From Rickettsiales bacterium (lineage in GTDB: Bacteria; Pseudomonadota; Alphaproteobacteria; Rickettsiales; CANDYO01), in assembly GCA_025210695.1 (NCBI GenBank), contig JAOARE010000008.1:62001-126000 (forward strand): a stretch of DNA of 64,000 nucleotides, written 5' to 3'. The notes beneath the pieces were generated by a model. The model was not told the DNA's origin and did not search any database. It was given only the letters and a program-made list of their open reading frames with translations. The position numbers and the translations under genes were made by a program. Of the stretch, positions 49,501 through 57,791 are shown piece by piece. Each line of letters starts with the position of its first letter. Position 1 is the stretch's first letter.

Positions 49501-51330
49501 TCTAAACATATAAGGCTGGTTGCTGCATTTAACCATATGCATATATTTGTGGATCCTAATCCTGATAGTGCCAAAAGCTTTGTTGAAAGAGAGAGATTGT
49601 TTAATTTACCAAGGTCAACTTGGGAAGACTATAGCACGAAAGCCTTATCTAAAGGAGGTAGAATTTATAGCCGTAGTGAAAAATCTCTTGCGCTTACTCC
49701 AGAAATTAAAGAAAGATTTAATCTTAAATGTGATAGCATCTCTCCAAATAATTTAATCAAAGTTTTGTTGACAGCTGAAGTGGGTTTACTTTGGAATGGG
49801 GGAATTGGAACTTATGCTAAAGCCAAATTCGAAACTCATGAACAAGTTGGTGACAAAGCAAATGACAATCTCAGATGTAATGCTGAAGACCTGCGCTGTA
49901 AAATTATTGGGGAAGGAGGAAATTTAGGCCTGACCCAGCATGCAAGAATTGAATATGCACGAAAAGGTGGGCGCATTAATACTGATGCTATAGATAATTC
50001 TGCAGGTGTGGATTGTTCAGATCATGAGGTTAATCTTAAGATTGCCTTAAAAGAGCTTATGAACAAAGGTCTAATGACTGAAAATAAAAGAGTGGCTCTG
50101 CTTGAATCTATGACTGATGATATTGCAAGGTTATGCTTGAAAGATAATCGTACCCAAACCAGGGCTCTAACAATTGCCTCTCAACAGGGAGTTGATATTT
50201 TGGGGGCGCAAGAACATTTTATTAACATTTTAGAAGAGCAAAAAATTCTCGATCGTGAATTAGAATGTCTTCCAACAAGACAGCAATTTACTCAATTATA
50301 TGCTAGTAAACAAGGTTTAACGCGACCTGAATTATCCGTGTTGTTAGCTTATAGTAAGAATGCTATTTATGATAATTTAATTAATACTAATTTAGCTGAA
50401 GATCCTTATTTCACAGATGATTTATTATTATATTTCCCAGAAAAAATGAGGAAAAAATATTCAGAAATATTAATATCACATCCTTTACGCAAAGAAATTA
50501 TTACCACTAGCATTACTAATAGCATGGTTAATAGGGTTGATACTTTCTATTTGCATTTAGCCGTGGAGTCAACAGGGCATAATTTTTCTGACATCGCTAG
50601 AGCATATACCGTTACTAGGGATGTGTTTGGAATTCGAGAATTATGGAAAGAGATAAATAAACTTGATGGAATAGTGAAAGTTAAGGACCAAGTGGAGCTT
50701 TCTATAATTATCAAAAAATTTGTGATGAGAGCTACTAGCTGGTTACTTAGAAATTATTACCATAAGATTAATATAGCCTCTGTTGTTCAAGAATATCAGG
50801 AGCAGGTGAAGAAGCTAAAGAAAACTATAGAACCTTCTTTGGTGCGTAACTTTAAGCAAAGTTTTGATGATGACTTAGAAAATTTCAAATCAATGAATGT
50901 GCCTGCAGAACTAGCTCATAAAATTGCGCTTTTAGGGCCGTTATCTTCAGCTTATAATATTGCTGAGATCTCTAACAGAAAGAAAGTTCCTGTTGATAAA
51001 GTTTGTAAAATTTATTTTGAATTAGGATATCGTTTTAATGTTGATTGGTTGCGTCATGTTTCTAGAAAACTGGTTGGAGAAAATAATTGGCAGAAATTGG
51101 CTATTCAAGGATTTAAAGATGAATTATACGACACCCATCGCAAGATTGTTGCTTCAGCTGTTGAAAGTGCCGAGAAACATGATCATAAATTAGATTATTG
51201 GTATAAAATAAATAACAAACAGATTAAGTTATTCGATCGTTTTATTGCTGATGTTAAATCTCAAGCTGATGTTGAATATGCAATGGTGGAATTAAGTTTG
51301 AAGAAATTGAGTAATCTTTTGGTAAAATAA
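46543..51330 (+). CDS. gdh: Large NAD-dependent glutamate dehydrogenase
   Basis: A 1595-residue NAD-GDH of the large (about 180 kDa) family. It has a long N-terminal part with ACT-like regulatory domains, then the catalytic core. The core shows [21 protein letters not shown], the lysine-bearing motif [10 protein letters not shown] at about 840, [15 protein letters not shown], and the nucleotide-binding [12 protein letters not shown]. It converts glutamate to 2-oxoglutarate and feeds the TCA cycle; glutamate is a main energy source for rickettsiae. The length is normal for the family. It stands alone and ends in a strong terminator. Confidence 0.95.
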   Translation: [1595 protein letters not shown]

Positions 51331-51336
51331 GAAATC

Positions 51337-51372
51337 GGAAGGAGGTTTGAAATAAATCCTCCTTCCTTTTTT
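51337..51372 (+). terminator. Rho-independent terminator after the glutamate dehydrogenase gene
   Basis: A perfect nine-base stem GGAAGGAGG/CCTCCTTCC with a twelve-base loop is followed by six T residues, starting six bases after the stop. It is the clearest intrinsic terminator in the window. Confidence 0.9.
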
Positions 51373-51378
51373 GTATAA

Positions 51379-52155
51379 TCAACTTCCAAGATCATCACAA
51401 TATTCATAGTCTGCGCTTGATAATGAGCTTCCTAATAACTCCAGAATCAAAGCTTCCCTTTGAGGTTCGTTATCCTGTAATTGGGGTTTTATTTTATCCA
51501 AATATTGATCAATGCCTAAAGCAAAGGGATCAACTTCAAAATGAACTCCTGAGAGAATAACTTTGCCCTGGCCATAATTAGTTTTAATAATTGAAGCTAG
51601 GTTATTTTCTTTATAGCGAGCTATAATTTCAATATTGGAGTAATCTTCTGGTTTTTCAAAATATCCTCCGCCATTATAATAAATTTTTAAAGACTCTAAC
51701 CCTGTAATGTTAGTTTCTATCTCTGCGGATCTGGCGCCACTATTTGTTAAATAACTATATTTAGCTAATATTGGACCAATTGATTTACCAGGGAAGAATT
51801 TTAACTCTCTCTCTCCTAAAACTTCAAATATTCCTGATTTATCAAATTCAACATAGTCTGAAGAATAATAAGCTCCTGCACAGATTCCTAGATAAGTTCC
51901 ACCATTTTCTACATAGTTTTTTATAACGCTATTTCCTGCTCCATTAAGTTTAGCAACATATGGAAGATCAGCTCCACCAGGCATTACAAGAAGGGAAGCA
52001 TTATAAGCCCAGTCTCCCTGAATTAAATCAGAGGCTTCTAAAGTTTTAATTTGGTTGTTAGAGAAAAAATTACTAAAAGAGAATATGGTATGCTTTACCA
52101 TGTTTCTACTAGCTCCTAAATCATTATATATATAAATAGTGGATTTATTGTTCAT
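51379..52155 (-). CDS. Stand-alone BPL_N (glutamine amidotransferase-like) protein
   Basis: A 258-residue protein that matches the BPL_N domain, a DJ-1/class I glutamine amidotransferase-like fold found at the N-terminus of eukaryotic biotin-protein ligases. It has IYIYNDLGAS, LLVMPGGADLPYV, a nucleophile elbow YLGICAGAYY, the YYNGGGYF segment and GKVILSGVHFEVD. No ligase domain follows, so biotin transfer is not expected. The Cys-bearing elbow is intact. The function of stand-alone forms is unknown to me. It converges with the dehydrogenase terminator. Confidence 0.82.
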   Translation of the reverse strand: MNNKSTIYIYNDLGASRNMVKHTIFSFSNFFSNNQIKTLEASDLIQGDWAYNASLLVMPGGADLPYVAKLNGAGNSVIKNYVENGGTYLGICAGAYYSSDYVEFDKSGIFEVLGERELKFFPGKSIGPILAKYSYLTNSGARSAEIETNITGLESLKIYYNGGGYFEKPEDYSNIEIIARYKENNLASIIKTNYGQGKVILSGVHFEVDPFALGIDQYLDKIKPQLQDNEPQREALILELLGSSLSSADYEYCDDLGS

Positions 52156-52243
52156 AATATATTCTCCAAAAGTTTAATTAATTCTTGAAAGAGATACTGG
52201 CTCTTTATACTATCAAATTGTTATTTTTACAAAGAGAAAAATT

Positions 52244-52645
52244 ATGGAGCATAGAACAAAATTTGAAGTTAGAGATAATGAGATAGACATTCAAGGAGTG
52301 GTAAATAACGCTAATTATTTTATTTATATGCAGCATAGCCGCCATAAATATCTAACTGAAGTGTTGAATATTGATTACATTGAAATGGCTAAACAAAACA
52401 TACATCTATTCTTGGTGGGTGCTAATGTTGAATTTAAAAAGTCTTTACTTCCTGATGACAAGTTTTATGTTACTTGTAAATTATCTCCCAAGGGTAAGAT
52501 TCGATTCCTCTTTGAGCAAGAAATTAGATTAGTTTCAAATGATGTTTTAATCGCCAGGGCTGAAAATATTGGGGTATGCATGGACGGAAACACGAATAAA
52601 CCTTTTATTCCAGAGATAATTCAAAAAACTCTTAAAAAATCTTAG
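52244..52645 (+). CDS. Acyl-CoA thioesterase, YbgC-like hotdog fold
   Basis: A 133-residue 4HBT hotdog protein. The N-terminus VRDNEIDIQGVVNNANYFIYM matches the family pattern with the catalytic aspartate in place (D-x-x-GVV-x-x-x-NY). In YbgC-like enzymes this domain hydrolyses acyl-CoA thioesters. No tol-pal genes are nearby, so linkage to the Tol system cannot be used. It is on the plus strand, divergent from the BPL_N gene and followed by a 159-base gap before virB3. Confidence 0.85.
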   Translation: MEHRTKFEVRDNEIDIQGVVNNANYFIYMQHSRHKYLTEVLNIDYIEMAKQNIHLFLVGANVEFKKSLLPDDKFYVTCKLSPKGKIRFLFEQEIRLVSNDVLIARAENIGVCMDGNTNKPFIPEIIQKTLKKS

Positions 52646-52804
52646 CATTCTATCGTCATTTTAATATTTAGTGTTTTCGAAATATTGTAGTAAATAAATT
52701 AAAACTGGTCCAAATTCATATTTTATTAAAAATATTGATGAAAAGTTGAGCAAACTTAGGTAGTATTGTAACTATTAGATGTGTTTAACTAAAGGGAGGT
52801 TGAT

Positions 52805-53101
52805 ATGGCTGGTGGCGGTAGACTAAAACTTGATCCATTATTTGTTGGTTTAACAAGGCCCACTTTGATTTTCGGGGTAAGCCAAATGTTTTTTATTTTT
52901 AATGCAATGGGTTGCATGGGGTATTATGTTATGGCCAATGACTTTAAGGCCCTTGGGTTGTTAGCAGTGAATCATCTAGTTGGTTATATAGTTTGTGCGA
53001 AAGAACCGCTATTTATTGAGTTATTTCTACTAAAAACTCAAAAATGCAATGTTTGCAGAAATAAATTTTATCATGGTGCCAATTCCTATGATATGTATTA
53101 A
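52805..53101 (+). CDS. virB3: Type IV secretion protein VirB3
   Basis: A 98-residue inner-membrane protein. DPLFVGLTRPTLIFGVS at about 10-26 is the VirB3 signature, followed by one or two membrane helices (about 30-45 and 50-62) and a Cys-containing tail. It works with VirB4 in the inner-membrane complex. AGGGAGG seven bases before ATG 52805 is a strong ribosome binding site, and virB4 begins 26 bases later. It is the first visible gene of the T4SS cluster. Confidence 0.93.
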   Translation: MAGGGRLKLDPLFVGLTRPTLIFGVSQMFFIFNAMGCMGYYVMANDFKALGLLAVNHLVGYIVCAKEPLFIELFLLKTQKCNVCRNKFYHGANSYDMY

Positions 53102-53127
53102 GTTTTTATAATTACACCAGGACCACG

Positions 53128-55551
53128 ATGATACAAATTTCTAAATATCAAACAAAAAAACAAGCTCATGCAGACAAAGAGGTGAATACCTCTATGTTCA
53201 TTCCTTATGCTTGTCATTATAACAGCAAAGCTATTTTAACGAAAAATAAAGAATTAATGCAGGTTATAAAAGTTGGAGGATTTTCCTTTGAAACAGCTGA
53301 TGATGAAGATGTTGATATTAAGAAAAGCATTCTAAATCTATTGTTTAAAGGTTTCCAAACCGGTGGATTTTTACTTTACTTTCACACCCTTAGGAGAAGA
53401 GCAGATCCTTTGGAAGGGGAAGTTACTTCTACAGATCCTTATATAACCAGGCCCAAAAGCTTTAGTGATTATGTGGCTCAAGAATGGGATAAAAAATATT
53501 CTAGTAGACAGTCTTTTGTAAATGAGCTTTATGTTTCAGTAATAAAAAGACCTGATACTAGAGGAGCTGCAATTGTTGAGCATTTAATTAAAAAATTTAA
53601 GGCTACAGCAGATAAAAGAGCGTGGGAAGAAGATATTCGTGATGCATTCGAAGAATTGGAAGAGGCTACCGGAAGAATATTAAGTACTTTAAGGGATTAT
53701 AATCCTGAAGTATTGGGAGTGAAAGTAAAAGAGAATGGGGCTTTCTGCGAGATATTAGAATTTCTAGGAAAACTGGTAAATTGTGGTTCTTCTTCGCCAA
53801 TGTTGGTTCCTACAACTAGTATAGATAAACACTTGCCCATAAATCGTCTTTATTTTGGTAGTAAGGCTATTGAAATAAGAGGAGGCGATAGAAACAGAAT
53901 GGCCGGCATATTAAGCATTAAGGAATATGGTCCAACTTCTAATGCCGGGATGATTGATGGTTTCTTGCAAATGCCTTTTGAGTTGATTATCTCACAATCT
54001 TTTAACTTTGCTAATCGTCAAGTTGCAATTGGTAAGATGCAATTACAGCAAAATAGGATGGTTCAGGCAGAAGATAAAGCTGTTTCACAAATTGCTGAAA
54101 TTAATCAGGCCCTTGATATGGCAATGAGTGGAGACATTGCCTTTGGAGAACATCATTTAACTATTTTATGTATTAATGATGGTCTTAAATCTTTAGAAAG
54201 TTCTATTTCAATGGCTTCAGTAGAGCTGCAAAATGTAGGTGGTCAGCCAGTGCGTGAGAAGGTAAATATGGAGCCTGCATATTGGGCTCAACTTCCTGGA
54301 AATGATGATTTTATTGTACGGAAATCTACAGTCAACTCTTTGAATTTAGCTGGCTTTGCATCCTTACATAATTATCCTACGGGAAAAGCGAAGGGTAATC
54401 ATTGGGGTGATTCTGTAGCTGTGTTTGATACTACATCTGGTACTCCTTATCATTTTAACTTTCACTTAAGAGATGTTGGGCATTCCTTAATTATAGGTCC
54501 TACTGGAGCTGGTAAAACAGTGTTGATGAACTTCTTATGTGCCATGTCACAGAAATTTAAATGTAGAATGTTCTTTTTTGATAAAGATAGAGGTGCGGAG
54601 ATTTTCATTCGAGCCTTGGGAGGTGTTCATACTATTATTGACCCAAGTAAAAGATCAAATTTCAATCCATTTCAATTGCCGGATAATGGTACAAACCGTA
54701 CCTTCTTATTAGATTTGTTAAAGTTATTAGTTACTGTAAATGGTGAGGAAATTTCTGCGGAAGATATAATGGCTTTAACTCAAGCTGTTGCTGGTAATTA
54801 TAAATTAGCAAAAAAAGATAGATGTTTATCAAATATTGTGCCTTTCTTGGGGATTGAGGGTCCTGGAAGTTTAGCTACAAGGATAGCTATGTGGCATTCT
54901 AAAGGTTCTCATGCAAATGTTTTTGATAACCCTGAAGATGCTTTAGATTTAGATACTGATCGAATCTTTGGTTTTGAGATGGCAGAATTACTTAAAGATA
55001 CTATTTGTTTAGGTCCTGTCTTGTTATATATTTTCCATCGTATTAATATATCTCTTGATGGAACGGCAACCATGATAGTGCTCGATGAGGCTTGGGCTTT
55101 AATAGATAATCCTATCTTCGCTCCTAGAATTAAAGATTGGCTTAAAGTTTTACGTAAACTTAATACCTTCGTAATTTTTGCGACACAAAGTGTTGAAGAT
55201 GCTAGTAAAAGTGAGATAAGTGATACCTTAATTCAACAAACTGCTACTCAAATTTTCTTACCTAACCTTAAAGCAACTGATGTTTATAAAACTGTGTTTA
55301 TGTTGAGTCAACGTGAGTTTACGCTTATTAAAACAACTGATCCTAGTAGTCGTTATTTCTTAATAAAACAGGGTCCAAGTGCTGTGGTGGCCAGAATAGA
55401 TTTAAGCGGTATGCCAGATATTATAAATGTGCTTTCAGGCAGAACAGAAACTGTTTTACTTGTGGATAAATTAAGAGAAAAATATGGCGAAAATCCTGAC
55501 AAATGGCTCCATCATTTTTATGAGCAATTACAACAGGCGCCGAAGAAATGA
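53128..55551 (+). CDS. virB4: Type IV secretion ATPase VirB4
   Basis: An 807-residue VirB4/TrbE ATPase that powers assembly or transport. The N-terminal CagE/TrbE domain (about 1-400) is followed by the ATPase core with Walker A GPTGAGKT at 457-464 and Walker B MIVLDEAWALID at about 650. The C-terminal motifs FATQSVEDA and the SRYFLIKQGPSAVVARIDLSG end are typical. The length matches the family. Its stop overlaps the next gene by four bases (ATGA). Confidence 0.97.
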   Translation: MIQISKYQTKKQAHADKEVNTSMFIPYACHYNSKAILTKNKELMQVIKVGGFSFETADDEDVDIKKSILNLLFKGFQTGGFLLYFHTLRRRADPLEGEVTSTDPYITRPKSFSDYVAQEWDKKYSSRQSFVNELYVSVIKRPDTRGAAIVEHLIKKFKATADKRAWEEDIRDAFEELEEATGRILSTLRDYNPEVLGVKVKENGAFCEILEFLGKLVNCGSSSPMLVPTTSIDKHLPINRLYFGSKAIEIRGGDRNRMAGILSIKEYGPTSNAGMIDGFLQMPFELIISQSFNFANRQVAIGKMQLQQNRMVQAEDKAVSQIAEINQALDMAMSGDIAFGEHHLTILCINDGLKSLESSISMASVELQNVGGQPVREKVNMEPAYWAQLPGNDDFIVRKSTVNSLNLAGFASLHNYPTGKAKGNHWGDSVAVFDTTSGTPYHFNFHLRDVGHSLIIGPTGAGKTVLMNFLCAMSQKFKCRMFFFDKDRGAEIFIRALGGVHTIIDPSKRSNFNPFQLPDNGTNRTFLLDLLKLLVTVNGEEISAEDIMALTQAVAGNYKLAKKDRCLSNIVPFLGIEGPGSLATRIAMWHSKGSHANVFDNPEDALDLDTDRIFGFEMAELLKDTICLGPVLLYIFHRINISLDGTATMIVLDEAWALIDNPIFAPRIKDWLKVLRKLNTFVIFATQSVEDASKSEISDTLIQQTATQIFLPNLKATDVYKTVFMLSQREFTLIKTTDPSSRYFLIKQGPSAVVARIDLSGMPDIINVLSGRTETVLLVDKLREKYGENPDKWLHHFYEQLQQAPKK

Positions 55552-57713
55552 ATAAGATTAGAGTATTAGTTTTAACCCTCTTATTATTGTTGTCCTTTAA
55601 CCAATTTGCTTATTCATATGGTGATGATAATTCTTTAGATGATACTTGCACTGAAGGTACTGGAATTTTAAATAGAATAGTGGCTGATATTACCTCTTTA
55701 GGCCTTTTTTCTGCTTATAGTGAAACTTTTTATATAGAAGGCGCCAATGGTCGTGGTGACGAAAGGGGTTGTGAAAAAGACTTTTATGCATCAAGCGGAA
55801 CTAGCTTCAGTGATGGAGAATGGCATAAAGGTAAATATTGTGAAGATGGAGATACTTCTGCCGAGTGTAACCCTAGCTATGCTGAATGTGACCCTGAAGG
55901 TGGAGTTTTTTATTGCTATAAACAAGACTATGTACCATATGGAGATTATGGATGCAGCTCATTTGAGGGTTGCACAAATATGGATGTATGTGAATGGGCC
56001 CAGGATGGATATGGTCCCAAGTGGTTTTGGACACCTCCAGGAACCATTCGAGTAGCAAAATTTGGTGATAAATTATGTGTACAATTTGATACTACTTTAT
56101 CATATCAGTCTATTGGCTGTAAATATCTTCCCCAATGTGAGACTTTTGAACTAGAAGAAGATTGTTTTGTTGCTCCATCTTGTTCTGACCCAAAGGCTCA
56201 AGAATCTATTACTATGTTGCCGTTAACTGGAATCATAATCCAATGTATTAGCGAAAGTCTCACTAGTTTATTTGTTCAGGATGAAGCCTGTACTGATGGT
56301 GGAAGCTATACAGTAACTTCTTTTCCTGCTTTTCAAGACGCTATGCGCAATGTTGTAAGAAGTTGCTTAATGCTATATGTGATACTTTATGGTTTAAAAA
56401 TTGTTCTTGGAGCTGATGTTCCTAATAAGAAAGAAATGTTTGTTTTTGGAGCTAAATTTGTTTTGGTTATGTATTTCTCCGTAGGTATTAATATACATAT
56501 TAATGAAGATAAAAAAGCAGAATATTCTGATGGTATAACCACTTATATGTTGCCTCTTTATTTTAATGGATCATCCGAATTAGCTAATATGGTTTATTCT
56601 TCGGGAGGATCTGAAGGTCTTTGCTCTTATGATGACGAAGTTTATCCTGATGGATATTCTTATCTTTCTCTTTGGGACAGCATAGATTGTAGAATATTAT
56701 ATTATTTTGGTATAGATCAAAGTAATTTTGCTGGTCAAACTGATATTGATTTATCAAATTTTGAGCCTAATTTATTAGGCTTGTTATTACCTGCAATATT
56801 CTCTTTCCAATTAGTATTCCTAGTGTTTAGTATAATGTTTTTTGTTTTTTTCCTCTCGATAGTGATTTATTTTGTTAATATTACAGTAATTTCTCTAATA
56901 TTAATGAATATTCTAATATATTTGGCTCCTGTTTTTGTTCCAATGGTGCTTTTTGAAGTGACAAAAGGTTATTATGACAGTTGGTTAAAGCTAGTGACTT
57001 CATATGCTTTGCAGCCCATGATAATAGCAGTTTATATTGCTATGATGATGACAATTTATGATCAAACAATGTTCGGTGATTGTAAGTTTACAAAATCTAC
57101 TGCTAATGTGACATTGGGTGGTTATACAAGAAGTGATGTTCCTATTTTTACAATATGTGATCCAGCTAATGATAGTGCTTGTACAACCTCTGCAAATGTT
57201 TGTGAAGCAGATGATGAAAATTGTGAAGCGGATAGTAATATTACACCATGTGAGGATAGCATAGGTTATATATTAAACCCTATCATTCCTGATCAAAAAT
57301 ATACACAAGATATTGATGCTATATTTTTTACAATTACAATTTTGAAATCAAATGTGGTGACGGATATGCTTAATGGTCTTGTTACATTATGTCTATTTGG
57401 ATATTTATTCTATAAATTTGCTGATATGTTAAGTGAGATTACTGGAGAATTAACAGGTGGTCCTCCTATAGGGGCAGCCGCTGGCAGTCCTATGGCACTG
57501 GTAGACAAAGCAGGAGGTGCAGTCAAGTCTGCTGCTAAAGCTGCGATAGGAGGCGGTGGTAAAGGTGGCTCCGGTGCGTCTTCATCTGATGAAGGGGGGA
57601 AACCAAGATCTGGAGCAGAAAGTAGTGCCCAAGGTGGAGGTGGTTCCGGAGCTTCTTCGGCTGCTGAAGGTGGTAAAAAGTCCGAGGGTGACAAATCTGA
57701 AGATAATAAATAA
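55548..57713 (+). CDS. virB6: VirB6/TrbL-like T4SS channel protein 1
   Basis: A 721-residue VirB6-type protein. It has a signal peptide (VLTLLLLLSFNQFAYS), a large extracytoplasmic N-terminal domain with more than twenty cysteines (about 25-260), a membrane domain (about 265-495 and a helix near 610-630), and a cytosolic-type C-terminus of low complexity. That tail is rich in Gly and Ser, with GGSGASS repeated and acidic stretches near the end. VirB6 forms part of the inner-membrane channel; Rickettsiales carry several enlarged versions. Cysteine richness suggests disulfides in the extracytoplasmic part. It is coupled to virB4. Confidence 0.9.
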   Translation: MNKIRVLVLTLLLLLSFNQFAYSYGDDNSLDDTCTEGTGILNRIVADITSLGLFSAYSETFYIEGANGRGDERGCEKDFYASSGTSFSDGEWHKGKYCEDGDTSAECNPSYAECDPEGGVFYCYKQDYVPYGDYGCSSFEGCTNMDVCEWAQDGYGPKWFWTPPGTIRVAKFGDKLCVQFDTTLSYQSIGCKYLPQCETFELEEDCFVAPSCSDPKAQESITMLPLTGIIIQCISESLTSLFVQDEACTDGGSYTVTSFPAFQDAMRNVVRSCLMLYVILYGLKIVLGADVPNKKEMFVFGAKFVLVMYFSVGINIHINEDKKAEYSDGITTYMLPLYFNGSSELANMVYSSGGSEGLCSYDDEVYPDGYSYLSLWDSIDCRILYYFGIDQSNFAGQTDIDLSNFEPNLLGLLLPAIFSFQLVFLVFSIMFFVFFLSIVIYFVNITVISLILMNILIYLAPVFVPMVLFEVTKGYYDSWLKLVTSYALQPMIIAVYIAMMMTIYDQTMFGDCKFTKSTANVTLGGYTRSDVPIFTICDPANDSACTTSANVCEADDENCEADSNITPCEDSIGYILNPIIPDQKYTQDIDAIFFTITILKSNVVTDMLNGLVTLCLFGYLFYKFADMLSEITGELTGGPPIGAAAGSPMALVDKAGGAVKSAAKAAIGGGGKGGSGASSSDEGGKPRSGAESSAQGGGGSGASSAAEGGKKSEGDKSEDNK

Positions 57714-57791
57714 CTTAATCCATAGGATGATCAAAATTGATAAAATTATATAAGTTTATTAAAAAAAATATGGATAATAAAGGCATGTGAA

